Of a stretch of DNA of 64,000 bases, positions 15,765-24,702 are shown piece after piece. Position numbers and translations under genes: made by a program. The stretch's first letter is position 1. Each line of letters opens with the position of its first letter. This DNA is from Xanthobacter dioxanivorans (lineage in GTDB: Bacteria > Pseudomonadota > Alphaproteobacteria > Rhizobiales > Xanthobacteraceae): NCBI RefSeq assembly GCF_016807805.1, contig NZ_CP063362.1:4816501-4880500 (forward strand). The letters are read 5' to 3'. The notes below the pieces were generated by a model. The model had not been told where the DNA came from. It saw only the letters and a list, made by a program, of their open reading frames with translations, and searched no databases.

Positions 15765-17897
15765 TCATTCCGCGGCGACCAGGTGCGCCGGGTCGTCCTC
15801 GCTGTCTGCCGAGACCTCGTCATCGCCCGCGAGGAAATCCGGCAGCGTCTCGGTCTCCCCATCGGCCTCGACCGACCCGGTGGCCGGTTCAACCTCGGTG
15901 AGGCGCAGCGGCTCGGGCAGCCAGCCGCTGTCGGCCAGCAACCGTTCGGCTTCCTTGGCCATGTCGCCCTTCTTCAGATGGTCGATGAGCTGCGCGGCCC
16001 GCTCGCCAACCCCTTCGCGCACGGCTTCGAGGATGCGCGGCTTGGTCACGCGGCCGAGATAGCTATCGACGGTAGGCGTCCAGCCGACCTCCACCATGTC
16101 GAGCCGAACCGCGCGGGCCAGCCGATCGGCCTGACCGAGCCGGCGTTCGAGGCTGTGCTGCGAGACGCCGGAGCCGCCATAGCGGTCGACCTTCTCGAAC
16201 AGCGCGTTGACGCCGTAGCTGACGCAATGGGCGAGCAACGCCAGACGGCTGGCCTCGTCCAGTCCATCGAGCCAGTCCCACAGCGCCTGATCCTCCTGTG
16301 GGATGTCGGTCTTCCAGGCCTCCTGCCGCGCGTTGACCGCCTTGGCGGACGCGCTGTCCTTCAGGTCGGCGGCCTGCACGGGGAAGAAGACGTGCCGGAC
16401 GCTGGCTTCCAGGCACCCGCCGGTGGTCGAGCTGCGCTGGAAGGTGTCGGTGACGAGCTTGTGCAGCAGCGCCGTCAGGGCGACATGGGGATTGTTCGCC
16501 AACGCGTCGCGCAGTGCCAAAGTGCGATGCGCGGTCAGCTCCATCACGAGCCGTTCGGGCAAGGGCTTGATCGTCTCCTCCTCGTCATCCTCCGCCTCGG
16601 CCGACTGGCCGCCAATGGTGATGACGGCCCGCTGCATCGACGGTGCCACCGGATCGGAGCCCTCAGCGCCCTGGATGGCGTCATCGCCGTCGGTCTCGAT
16701 GGTCACCTGCGCATCGTCCTCCGGGCGCACGTAACCGCGATCGATCGAGAGCGAGCCATCGGTGTCGATGCTGATGAAGACGCCGGCGCGGGCGAGGTCG
16801 GCCGGATCATAGATGGCGGGCCGCTGGTCGAAGGCGTTCAGCGCCGTCTCGATCTCGCCAAGCCGCTCGTCCACATCGTCAGGAAGCTCGTCGGCGCCTT
16901 CATATTCCGCCTCCAGCTTGGCGTATTCGGCGTTGAGGGCCTCGATTGTCGCGCGCTCGTCGTCGGTCAGATCAACCGGCGTGCCGGTGAGCTCGCGCAG
17001 TCCGCGCGCGACATCGTAGGGATGGCTGACATCGACTTCGATCCATTTCCAGCCTTCGCCCGCGATCTCGTCGGCGATGATCTTCAGCTTCTCCGAAACG
17101 AGGCGATCGAGCAGCGCCGAGTCCTGCAGCCATCCGCCATCGTCGGCCTGGAACAGATCGCGCATGATGCTGCCGCCGGCGGCCTCATAGCCGTCGAGCC
17201 CGACGAAGACCGCCCGCTTGTCGGAGGCGCGGACGGTGCTTTCAGTCAGCATCCGGCGGATCTGATACGGCTCCTTGGACCAGGAGTTGCAGATCGACTC
17301 CCAGACCTGGACCTGACGCGCCTCGTCGGCCGAGACGGCGAAGGCCATGAGCTGCTCCAGCGTCATGCCGTCCTCGGCATAGACATCGAGGAGCGACGGC
17401 GCGACCGCGGCCAGGCGCAAGCGCTGCTTCACGACGTTGACGGGGATGAAGAAGGCCGCCGCGATGTCCTCCTCGGACTGGCCCTTCAGGCGCATATCCT
17501 GAAACGCACGGAACTGGTCGAGGGGATGCAGCGGCGCGCGCTCGATATTCTCGGCGAGCGAATCCTCCTCGGCGAGGATGGCGGTCGATGGATCGCGCAC
17601 CACGCAGGGCACCGGGGCGGTCTTGCCCAGGCGCTTCTGCTTCACCAGAAGTTGCAGCGCCCGGAACCGGCGGCCGCCGGCTGGAACCTCGAACATACCG
17701 GTCTCCTGGCCCTCGGCGTCGAGGACGGGGCGGACGTTGAGGCTCTGGATGAGGCCGCGGCGGGCGATCGAGGCCGCAAGTTCATCGATCGAGACGCCAG
17801 CCTTCACGCGCCGGACGTTCGACTGGCTCAGCACCAGCTTGTTGAAGGGAATGTCGCGCGAGGACGACAGGGTGATCTTCTGAACGGCAGTAGCCAT
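15765..17897 (-). CDS. parB: Large ParB/Spo0J-like partition protein
   Basis: The 710-residue protein has an N-terminal ParB nuclease/CTPase-type domain. It shows VLSQSNVRRVKAGVSIDELA, the GGRRFRALQLL box near residue 76 and ENIERAPLHPLDQFRAF. A helix-turn-helix follows (GQSEEDIAAAFFIPVNVVKQRL). Beyond residue 300 it has an acidic linker and a long helical C-terminus ending in a very acidic tail. Chromosomal ParBs are near 300 residues, so this belongs to the enlarged ParB class carried by alphaproteobacterial ICEs and plasmids. It is transcribed after ardC and the HEPN-like gene and is preceded by a structured leader. It may act in partition, DNA binding or regulation. Confidence 0.9.
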   Translation of the reverse strand: MATAVQKITLSSSRDIPFNKLVLSQSNVRRVKAGVSIDELAASIARRGLIQSLNVRPVLDAEGQETGMFEVPAGGRRFRALQLLVKQKRLGKTAPVPCVVRDPSTAILAEEDSLAENIERAPLHPLDQFRAFQDMRLKGQSEEDIAAAFFIPVNVVKQRLRLAAVAPSLLDVYAEDGMTLEQLMAFAVSADEARQVQVWESICNSWSKEPYQIRRMLTESTVRASDKRAVFVGLDGYEAAGGSIMRDLFQADDGGWLQDSALLDRLVSEKLKIIADEIAGEGWKWIEVDVSHPYDVARGLRELTGTPVDLTDDERATIEALNAEYAKLEAEYEGADELPDDVDERLGEIETALNAFDQRPAIYDPADLARAGVFISIDTDGSLSIDRGYVRPEDDAQVTIETDGDDAIQGAEGSDPVAPSMQRAVITIGGQSAEAEDDEEETIKPLPERLVMELTAHRTLALRDALANNPHVALTALLHKLVTDTFQRSSTTGGCLEASVRHVFFPVQAADLKDSASAKAVNARQEAWKTDIPQEDQALWDWLDGLDEASRLALLAHCVSYGVNALFEKVDRYGGSGVSQHSLERRLGQADRLARAVRLDMVEVGWTPTVDSYLGRVTKPRILEAVREGVGERAAQLIDHLKKGDMAKEAERLLADSGWLPEPLRLTEVEPATGSVEADGETETLPDFLAGDDEVSADSEDDPAHLVAAE

Positions 17898-17910
17898 GGG
17901 GATTTACTCC

Positions 17911-17986
17911 GCGACGGGCGGCCGAAAGCCTCTCTCTCGGCCTCCAACCCGTCACGAAAATCCCTCGGCCCTCTTCCTCTCAGGGG
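17911..17986 (-). promoter_or_regulatory. Structured leader before parB
   Basis: On the minus strand GTGACGGG (17948-17955 on plus) pairs with CCCGTCGC (17911-17918). An inner stem GGCCGA/TCGGCC encloses a GAGAGAG-containing loop. The 3' arm runs directly into the GGAG ribosome site of parB. An upstream GAGAGGAAGAG tract matches the other two leaders. The layout suggests control of ribosome access. Confidence 0.55.
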
Positions 17987-18429
17987 CTCGATGACGAGCG
18001 TTCGCCGAGCCCGGAACCGTCGGGAGACGCGGCGCGGACGTCGCTCAAGAGTTCCTCTGTCGCCGTGAGCGCCTGTTGCGGCGACAAGAGCGCCGGCTCG
18101 TGCGCCGCGAGATCGCGAATGCGATGGCGGCAATAGTACGGCGAGAGGATCGCGACGAGTAGTGGCAGGTCTGGGGAGCTCGGATGGAAGCCGAACCGTG
18201 CGGCGGCATCCAATGCCTTGGTCAGATCGTGGCGGATTTCGAGCCGGCACCGTTCATCGCTCCAACCTCGGAATTGCAGGAAGGATTTGAGCGACAGTTC
18301 GATCGCACAGGCGATGTGGTGCAGCAGGATTTCACGGGCGTGGCGGTCATCCCGGGATAGGAGCTGGGCGCCGGCCAGAAATCCGGCGGCGTTCTCGAGC
18401 AGATGCTTGCCGCGGAAGTGCGTTGTCAT
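17980..18429 (-). CDS. HEPN-like small protein
   Basis: The 149-residue helical protein contains HHIACAIELSLKSFLQFRGW and then RLEIRHDLTKALDAA. That resembles the HEPN fold, in which a membrane- or partner-facing helix is followed by an Rx4-6H-type motif (here R-LEIR-H, near residues 62-67). Catalytic HEPN proteins are ribonucleases, but many HEPN relatives with an HDL motif are non-catalytic, so activity is uncertain. Its start overlaps the ardC stop by one base (TGATG), showing translational coupling with the antirestriction gene. Confidence 0.65.
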   Translation of the reverse strand: MTTHFRGKHLLENAAGFLAGAQLLSRDDRHAREILLHHIACAIELSLKSFLQFRGWSDERCRLEIRHDLTKALDAAARFGFHPSSPDLPLLVAILSPYYCRHRIRDLAAHEPALLSPQQALTATEELLSDVRAASPDGSGLGERSSSSP

Positions 18430-19391
18430 CAGGCCGCCTCCCGCTCATCGGTGTGGGCGGACGCCGGCACGAGCCGTTCGTCCTCGGGCAGAAAGCCGAG
18501 AATGTAGTCCGCCGCTTTGCTTGCTTGAGAGGCGGCGCGCACGATGGCGCGGTTGTCTTCGCGCAGCACCTCCAACCAGGCGGCAATGTAATCGGCATGG
18601 CGCACGGTCGGCACGATCCAGAGCGAGGCGCAGCAAAAGGCGGCGTTCATCTCGGCAATCAATTCCTCGAAGGCATATTTCTTCGAGCCGAAGGAGCCCG
18701 AGAGATCACGGCTCAGCCGGTGCGGCGCGCCGCTGGCATGCCCGAGCTCATGCAGGGCGGTCCTGTGCCAGTTGATCGGCTCGAAATAGGCCTGCGGCGG
18801 CGGCACCTGCACATAGTCAAGAGCCGGCATGTAGAAGGCCCGATTGCCGCCGATCCGGAAGTCGATGCCGGTGGCCTCGATCAGCGCTTCGACCCTCGGT
18901 TCGATCAGACCAGGCGGTGGAGGCGGCGCGATGACGGCGACCTCTTCGGGCAGCCCGTCACACTGCGCGGCGTTGAACACCGTGAAGCGCTTAAGGAAGG
19001 GGATGGCCTGGGCTTCCTCGCCGGTTTCGCGGGCTCGCTTCTTCTCCTCGTCGGGAATGAAGCGGTCGGCATAGACGACCGTGGTGCCGCGCTCGCCCTT
19101 GCGGACGTTGCCGCCAAGGCTGAGGGCCTGCCTGAAGGTGAGCCAGCTCTGGCCGGGGAAGCCGTGCTCGATCACGGCGCCCCAGAGGATCAGCACATTG
19201 ATGCCGGAATAGCCTCGGCCAGTGGCCGCGTTCCTCGGCATCGCGAGCGGCGCCTTCGCCGACGCAGTGCCCCAAGGCTGGACCCAGGGCACACGGCCGG
19301 CCTCCAGCTCGGCGATGATCTTGCCAGTGATTTCGTCATAGAGGTTCGCCCGGTCGGAGCCGGAACGAGCGCTGCGGTCATGTCTGGACAT
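18429..19391 (-). CDS. ardC: ArdC-type antirestriction protein
   Basis: The 320-residue protein matches the ArdC family. The N-terminal ssDNA-binding-type domain shows LYDEITGKIIAELEAGRVPW, GRGYSGINVLILWG and WLTFRQALSLGGNVRKGERG. The C-terminal zincin metallopeptidase domain has HELGH at 214-218. ArdC proteins protect incoming single-stranded plasmid DNA from host restriction after conjugation. Its presence fits entry of the element by transfer. GGAG lies 7 bp before the ATG, at the foot of a hairpin leader (19403-19446). Confidence 0.92.
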   Translation of the reverse strand: MSRHDRSARSGSDRANLYDEITGKIIAELEAGRVPWVQPWGTASAKAPLAMPRNAATGRGYSGINVLILWGAVIEHGFPGQSWLTFRQALSLGGNVRKGERGTTVVYADRFIPDEEKKRARETGEEAQAIPFLKRFTVFNAAQCDGLPEEVAVIAPPPPPGLIEPRVEALIEATGIDFRIGGNRAFYMPALDYVQVPPPQAYFEPINWHRTALHELGHASGAPHRLSRDLSGSFGSKKYAFEELIAEMNAAFCCASLWIVPTVRHADYIAAWLEVLREDNRAIVRAASQASKAADYILGFLPEDERLVPASAHTDEREAA

Positions 19392-19402
19392 CGCGGATCT
19401 CC

Positions 19403-19478
19403 GCGACGGGCGCCGGGAGCCTCTCTCCCGACCCTCAACCCGTCACGGCAATCCGGTCCGCACTCTCCCTCTAAGGGG
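19403..19478 (-). promoter_or_regulatory. Structured leader before ardC
   Basis: On the minus strand GTGACGGG (19439-19446) pairs with CCCGTCGC (19403-19410), the same arms as in the parB leader. The inner stem is CGGGAG/CTCCCG, different in sequence but at the same place. The AGAGGGAGAG tract lies upstream. The compensating change in the inner stem supports a conserved RNA structure rather than a simple repeat. Confidence 0.6.
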
Positions 19479-19632
19479 GCGTTGCGGGGTCCCCCCGCAG
19501 AAGGGGGTGCGCCGGCGACCATGGCGCCGGCCAGGGGGAAGGCTTTCCCCACCAAAGGGTTGGCTGGACGAAAAGGCGGGCTGCCGCTCTCACGAAAATC
19601 GGGATTTCCGAGCAAGCAGAGTTGTGATAAAA

Positions 19633-19660
19633 CCTCTGCTATATTTTTATAGAACAGAGG
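19633..19660. promoter_or_regulatory. 28-bp dyad upstream of abiEi (candidate operator)
   Basis: Outer arms CCTCTG and CAGAGG and inner arms CTATA and TATAG surround TTTT, giving an AT-rich dyad just before the abiEi ribosome site. AbiEi antitoxins repress their own promoter by binding inverted repeats, which fits. A -10-like TATATT or TATAGA falls inside the dyad. Confidence 0.6.
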
Positions 19661-19674
19661 AAACGTCACCGACA

Positions 19675-20295
19675 ATGACATCCACCACCGCCCAGAGACT
19701 TCGTGCGCTCGACCTCCTGAAGGCTCGGGGGATGCTGCGGCTGAAGGAATTCGTTGCCGAAGGCATTGGACCGGAGACGCTCGCCCGTCTCGTTCGGGAG
19801 AAAGCGGTCGTCCGACCGGCGCGCGGCCTCTATCAGCTCCCGGATACCCAGGTTGAGGCTGCCCATGTGCTTGCCGAAGCCGCTGTTCTGGTCCCAAAGG
19901 GCGTGGTCTGCCTGACCTCAGCGCTCCAATACCACGAACTGACGCTGCAGATGCCCTCGGCTGTGTGGATGGCGATCGACCGCGCCGCCTGGCGTCCCAA
20001 GATCGATTATCCACCTATCCGGTTCGTGCGCTTTACGGGGTCTGCGCTGACCGAAGGGGTGGAGCGTCACCGCATCGAGAGTGTCGATGTTCCCATCACG
20101 GATCCGGCGAGAACAATCGTCGACTGCTTTCGCTACCGGACCAAGGTCGGTCTCGATGTAGCGATGGAGGGACTGCGCGAGGGCCTCCGCCGCCGCCGAT
20201 GCAAGCCGGATCAGCTCTGGCGTTACGCGCGCAAGGCGCGGGTCTGGTCGATCATGCGCCCTTACGTCGAAGCAATGGTGTCCGATGCCGCGTGA
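19675..20295 (+). CDS. abiEi: AbiEi-family antitoxin / autoregulator
   Basis: This is a 206-residue protein with an N-terminal winged helix (RALDLLKARGMLRLKEFVAEGI), then ARLVREKAVVRPARGLYQLP. The C-terminal antitoxin domain contains GVVCLTSALQYHELT and DPARTIVDCFRYRTKVGLDVA, both characteristic of AbiEi. In type IV toxin-antitoxin systems AbiEi represses the operon and counters AbiEii without a direct complex. It overlaps abiEii by 11 bp. The dyad at 19633-19660 is its probable binding site. Confidence 0.9.
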   Translation: MTSTTAQRLRALDLLKARGMLRLKEFVAEGIGPETLARLVREKAVVRPARGLYQLPDTQVEAAHVLAEAAVLVPKGVVCLTSALQYHELTLQMPSAVWMAIDRAAWRPKIDYPPIRFVRFTGSALTEGVERHRIESVDVPITDPARTIVDCFRYRTKVGLDVAMEGLREGLRRRRCKPDQLWRYARKARVWSIMRPYVEAMVSDAA

Positions 20296-21205
20296 GCCCC
20301 GCAACATCGGCGCATCAGTGCGGGCGCGGCTCCTCGACCGGGCACGTGCCGAACGGTCGGATTTCCAGATTCTCCTGACGCGCTATGCGCTCGAGCGTCT
20401 GCTCTACCGGCTTAGCGTCTCACCACATCGCGATCGCTTCATCCTCAAAGGTGCGATGCTCTTCGTGACCTGGGTCGCCGACCCGTTCCGGCCCACTCGC
20501 GATCTGGATCTGCTTGGCCACGGCGACAACGACGCCGAGGCCATCGCCGAGACCTTCCGGGCCATTTGTGCGCAGCCTGTTGCCGACGACGGCGTGACGT
20601 TTGACGTCGCCGCGTTGATGGCGGCGCCGATCCGCGAGGAGGTGGAATATGGTGGCGTGCGTGTTCGCACGACGGCAACGATCGCCGGCGCGCGCATATC
20701 GATCCAGGTCGACATTGGTTTTGGCGATGCCATTACGCCCGCGGCTATAGAGATCGACTACCCCGCCTTGCTTGACGCACCGGCGCCGCATCTTCGAGCC
20801 TATCCCGTCGAAACGGTGGTGGCCGAGAAATTCGAGGCTCTTGTGACCCTCGGTGTGGCCAATAGCAGGCTCAAGGACTTCTATGATCTCTGGGTGATTT
20901 CCCGAACATTCGAGCTTCGCCAGGCAGCCCTTGTCGAGGCCGTTCAGCGGACTTTCGAACGCCGCGGAACGGCCCTTCCGTCCGAAATTCCGGTTGGCCT
21001 GACCGAAGAATTCGCGGAGGCATGGGCCGCTCAATGGCGCGCCTTCCTCGGCCGCGATCGGATGGTAGCCGCACCTGATGCTTTCGCCGTTACCATCGCC
21101 GATCTTCGCGTCTTCTTGATGCCGCTGGTCGTCGGACTGAATGAACAACGAGTCTGGCCGCCGAGCGGGCCGTGGTCGCCAGGAGCAGCAATCGATGAGG
21201 CATAG
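20285..21205 (+). CDS. abiEii: AbiEii-family nucleotidyltransferase toxin
   Basis: The 306-residue protein carries the DNA polymerase beta-like nucleotidyltransferase signature: RFILKGAMLFVTW (52-64), then TRDLDLLG with the DxD at 73-75. A later lysine-bearing segment VVAEKFEALVTLG and KDFYDLWVI are typical of AbiEii/MenA-type toxins. Relatives inactivate tRNA by adding nucleotides to the acceptor end, giving phage abortive infection. Its ATG lies inside abiEi, so production is coupled to the antitoxin. Only 76 bp separate it from the SIR2 gene, so the operons may be joined. Confidence 0.92.
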   Translation: MPREPRNIGASVRARLLDRARAERSDFQILLTRYALERLLYRLSVSPHRDRFILKGAMLFVTWVADPFRPTRDLDLLGHGDNDAEAIAETFRAICAQPVADDGVTFDVAALMAAPIREEVEYGGVRVRTTATIAGARISIQVDIGFGDAITPAAIEIDYPALLDAPAPHLRAYPVETVVAEKFEALVTLGVANSRLKDFYDLWVISRTFELRQAALVEAVQRTFERRGTALPSEIPVGLTEEFAEAWAAQWRAFLGRDRMVAAPDAFAVTIADLRVFLMPLVVGLNEQRVWPPSGPWSPGAAIDEA

Positions 21206-21281
21206 CGGGATGACAAATTATTTCGTCCCGAGTGGCGCAATTGATGAAGAAAAGGGCCGTGGTCGCGGTCTCGGGGGAAGT

Positions 21282-22586
21282 ATGGATAAGAAGCACTTTT
21301 ATCGCGTGGGCAGCCATTCAGGCTCCTGGGACGATCTACCCACCGACCTCGATGAACTGGACTCCCTGACCAACAGTGCTCGAAAGCACATCGAGCCATG
21401 GCTTTCCGCTGTTTTCCAGGCAGAGCACCTCAATCTGCTGCTCGGCAGCGGGTTCACCACTGCGGTCGGTTACCTCGCGGGTGTAGGGGCGACCGGAATG
21501 GCCAAGGTTACATTTGGCACGACGTATGACGTCGCCATCGATGCCCACGCCCAGGCCGGAGCGACGGCCATGAAAAGAGGCGCAGCAAACATCGAAGATC
21601 AGTTTCGAAGTGCGCTTGCTCTGCTTGAGGGCCTTGGAGTCATCGACAAGGCGGCAGAGAAGAGCCTCAAGGACGGCATTGACACCCAGATGTCCGGCTT
21701 CCTCACTTCATTGTTGAAGACGGAAAGCGGGATTGTCGTTGGAAAGGATCCGGCATCGAAGGATGCTGCCCAAGGAACTCTGCAATCATTCCTGTTGAGT
21801 TTTGCGAGCCGCGCTGCGTCACGTGAACGTTTGCACGTCTTCACAACCAACTACGACCGCCTGATCGAACATGGTTGCGATTATGCGGGTCTTCGGATCA
21901 TCGACAGATTCGTCGGCGCTCTGAATCCGGTCTTCCGAGCGTCGCGTGTTGAAGTTGACGTCCACTACAATCCACCCGGCATTCGGGGAGAACCTCGGTT
22001 CATGGAGGGCGTCATTCGCCTGACCAAGCTCCACGGCTCACTGGACTGGTTTTTCGATAAGAACGAGCGGCGAATTTATCGCAAGGGCATCCCATTCGGA
22101 GCGCCTGCGGATCATACCGACATTCCCAAAAAGCCCGTCGATACGGTGATGATCTATCCCAATCCCGCGAAGGATGTCGAAACAACCCAATACCCTTATG
22201 CGGAGCTCTTTCGCGACTTCGCAGCCGCAGCCTGCCGACCCAACGCTGTTGTCGTGACCTACGGCTATGGCTTCGGTGACGATCATGTGAATCGAGTGCT
22301 GCTCGATATGCTCACGATCCCGTCGACCCATTTGGTGATCATGGCCTATGAGGCTGATGACCGCCTCAAAGCCTTCATAGAAAAGACGCGGGATGCGCAG
22401 GTCTCGCTGTTGATCGGCCCGCATTTCTCAGACCTTCAAACGCTAGTCGCAAACTATCTGCCAAAGCCGGCGCTCGACTACATATCCGGCCGAATGACCG
22501 AGCTGTTGAAGCATCGACCGGGCGATCCAAAAGCAAACGATCCGCCGGCGGCATCGTCTCCAGCACCCTCAATCGGTGCGGTATGA
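21282..22586 (+). CDS. SIR2-family NADase-like defence protein
   Basis: The 434-residue protein has a SIR2-type NAD-binding fold. It shows LLLGSGFT (53-59, in place of the usual GAGxS), TTNYD (188-192), KLHGSLDW with the catalytic-type histidine at 251, and YGYGFGDDHVNRVL near residue 345. In phage defence such SIR2 domains deplete NAD+ when triggered. I chose the ATG at 21282, which follows GGGGGA; the longer frame upstream overlaps AbiEii and is not SIR2-like. It is the first gene of a tightly packed four-gene operon with HerA, SbcD and SbcC. Confidence 0.88.
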   Translation: MDKKHFYRVGSHSGSWDDLPTDLDELDSLTNSARKHIEPWLSAVFQAEHLNLLLGSGFTTAVGYLAGVGATGMAKVTFGTTYDVAIDAHAQAGATAMKRGAANIEDQFRSALALLEGLGVIDKAAEKSLKDGIDTQMSGFLTSLLKTESGIVVGKDPASKDAAQGTLQSFLLSFASRAASRERLHVFTTNYDRLIEHGCDYAGLRIIDRFVGALNPVFRASRVEVDVHYNPPGIRGEPRFMEGVIRLTKLHGSLDWFFDKNERRIYRKGIPFGAPADHTDIPKKPVDTVMIYPNPAKDVETTQYPYAELFRDFAAAACRPNAVVVTYGYGFGDDHVNRVLLDMLTIPSTHLVIMAYEADDRLKAFIEKTRDAQVSLLIGPHFSDLQTLVANYLPKPALDYISGRMTELLKHRPGDPKANDPPAASSPAPSIGAV

Positions 22587-22593
22587 GGCGATC

Positions 22594-24702
22594 ATGACAA
22601 CTCCAGTCGAACGTTTGTCCGGTCTTGTGGTCGGTGTGGTCGAGTCGGTCGCGCCTGACGAAGTTCGGGTCCTTCTCGAGCTCGATGCTCCGCACGCCAC
22701 GGCGCTAAATACCGGTGTGCCGGCTGGCTTTCCGCGGCTCAATGGATATCTGCTCATCCCCAATGAAGCCGGTGCGACGGTTGCCTACATCACCTGGATT
22801 GGGATCGAGCGCTCTCCCTATCCAAAGCGTGCCGGCCTTAAAGATTTCGGCCTGATCGATCTGCCATTTCCGCTGCGGAAAATGTCGCTGTCCCCGGTCG
22901 GAACGCTGACATCCCGGCGTGATCGCGCTTCGGGAACAACCGTATACGAACTCTCGCGTGGCGTTGTCGCATTTCCGTCAGTGGGAGACCAGGTTCTCAT
23001 TCCGACGCCCTCACAGGTCGAAGCCATCGTAGGCGCGAGGGACGACGACAAGAGAGTCAGAATTGGATCCTCTCCGATGGCGTCAAATGCCGCCATCATG
23101 GTCGATCCTGACAAGCTCTTCGGCCGGCACTTGGCCGTGTTGGGAAATACCGGCAGCGGCAAATCATGCACCGTAGCGGGGCTAATTCGATGGTCTATGG
23201 CGGCGGCCGAGAAGGCCATCCAGGACGCCGGCAAGACCGGAACGCCCAATGCGCGGTTTATCGTCCTTGATCCAAATGGCGAATACGCCAGGGCCTTTGC
23301 TGATCGGGGAGACGAGCTGCGATTGTTTCGCGTTCCGCCCGTGGCAGAAGGAGAGCGGCCGCTCGATGTCCCTGCGTGGCTCTGGAGCGGGCACGAATGG
23401 ACCGCCGTCGCTCATGCCCAGCCCGGCGCGCAACGTCCGTTGCTGATGCAGGGGCTGCGAGAATTGAAGGCCGGCCAGACGGAGGGTGTGCCGAGAGAGG
23501 CGATGATCCGCCGCTACCTTGGTTCCTATTCGATCCGGATATCGGCGATGTTGAACACTGGCACGCAGGCCTTCGCGGGCGCTGCGAGACCGAGGTTCGA
23601 GTGCGCACGACTCCTTGAAACGATCGCTTCAGATTGCTCCCAGTTTGCCGGTGAGGTTCAGGTGCCGGCGAGTGACGCACTGGCTGCAATTGCAACCACG
23701 ACCACGGGAATTGTCGATAGTCGGCGATCAGGGAATTACTTCAACGACTTCGCTATTGCCGACCTAGAGACGGTCCGTAGTGCGCTGGACACGCTGGCTC
23801 AGACGCTCCCGGATATTGGCCACGCAGCGCCCATCAGCGAGGATGCCCCGCAGTTCTTTGACGTCAACATCCTCGCCGAGCACCTTGACCGGGTGGCAAC
23901 CGAGCAAGGGGGAAACCTTGCGGGGTTTATCTCAACACTCGGACTCCGAATTCGCGGAATGCTCGCCGACCAGCGACTTGGCGCCGTAATTGGGCGCGAT
24001 CCGCCGACTTCCTTCGAAGCCTGGCTAAAGGATTACGTGGGCGACGATGGTGCAAGCAACGGACAGATCGCAGTTGTCGACTTATCTCTCGTCCCATCCG
24101 AGATCGTCCACATCGTTGTTTCCGTTTTAGCTCGGCTGATCTTCGAATCGCTTCAGAGGTATCGCCGCAGCCATCCGAAGGGCCAGACCTTGCCGACCGT
24201 GCTCGTGCTTGAGGAAGCGCACACATTCGTTCGGCGCGGTAAGGACGATGATGGTCCTGCCTCATCTCCAACCCAGCTATGCCGCGAAGTGTTCGAGCGT
24301 ATCGCCCGAGAGGGGCGCAAGTTCGGGCTTGGGCTCGTGCTTTCGTCGCAGCGCCCATCGGAGCTTTCTCCGACGGTGCTCGCTCAATGCAACACGTTTC
24401 TATTGCATCGCATCGTCAACGACGCAGACCAGAATCTCGTCGCGCGCCTGGTCCCCGACAATGTGGGCGGGTTGTTGCGCGAGTTGCCAAGTTTACCGTC
24501 CAGGCAGGCGGTTCTCCTCGGCTGGGCAGCGCCGATCCCAGTTCTGGTAGAGGTGGATGAATTGCCCGATGCGCAGCGACCGCAGTCGGCAGATCCAGAT
24601 TTCTGGAACGTTTGGACGCTGGCCGAAGAGCGAGGCGTCGATTGGGGTGCAGTCTCGCAAGCATGGTCGGGCGCTGCTCAGGCGCAAGAGCCGGAGGAGT
24701 AA
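22594..24702 (+). CDS. herA: HerA-like hexameric ATPase (DUF87)
   Basis: The 702-residue protein opens with a HAS-barrel-like domain (LSGLVVGVVESVAPDEVRVLL). The FtsK/HerA ATPase follows, with Walker A GNTGSGKS (184-191), Walker B VLVLEEAHTF near residue 533 and an arginine-rich LVLSSQRPSELSPTVLAQCN segment. HerA translocates along double-stranded DNA and normally works with a nuclease. SIR2-HerA pairs are known anti-phage systems. It begins 8 bp after the SIR2 stop with GAGG as ribosome site and overlaps sbcD by one base. Confidence 0.9.
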   Translation: MTTPVERLSGLVVGVVESVAPDEVRVLLELDAPHATALNTGVPAGFPRLNGYLLIPNEAGATVAYITWIGIERSPYPKRAGLKDFGLIDLPFPLRKMSLSPVGTLTSRRDRASGTTVYELSRGVVAFPSVGDQVLIPTPSQVEAIVGARDDDKRVRIGSSPMASNAAIMVDPDKLFGRHLAVLGNTGSGKSCTVAGLIRWSMAAAEKAIQDAGKTGTPNARFIVLDPNGEYARAFADRGDELRLFRVPPVAEGERPLDVPAWLWSGHEWTAVAHAQPGAQRPLLMQGLRELKAGQTEGVPREAMIRRYLGSYSIRISAMLNTGTQAFAGAARPRFECARLLETIASDCSQFAGEVQVPASDALAAIATTTTGIVDSRRSGNYFNDFAIADLETVRSALDTLAQTLPDIGHAAPISEDAPQFFDVNILAEHLDRVATEQGGNLAGFISTLGLRIRGMLADQRLGAVIGRDPPTSFEAWLKDYVGDDGASNGQIAVVDLSLVPSEIVHIVVSVLARLIFESLQRYRRSHPKGQTLPTVLVLEEAHTFVRRGKDDDGPASSPTQLCREVFERIAREGRKFGLGLVLSSQRPSELSPTVLAQCNTFLLHRIVNDADQNLVARLVPDNVGGLLRELPSLPSRQAVLLGWAAPIPVLVEVDELPDAQRPQSADPDFWNVWTLAEERGVDWGAVSQAWSGAAQAQEPEE

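Noticed and set aside
15783..18068. 761-codon plus-strand open frame
   Set aside because: It is antisense to parB, with low-complexity composition and no motif; parB itself has clear domains.
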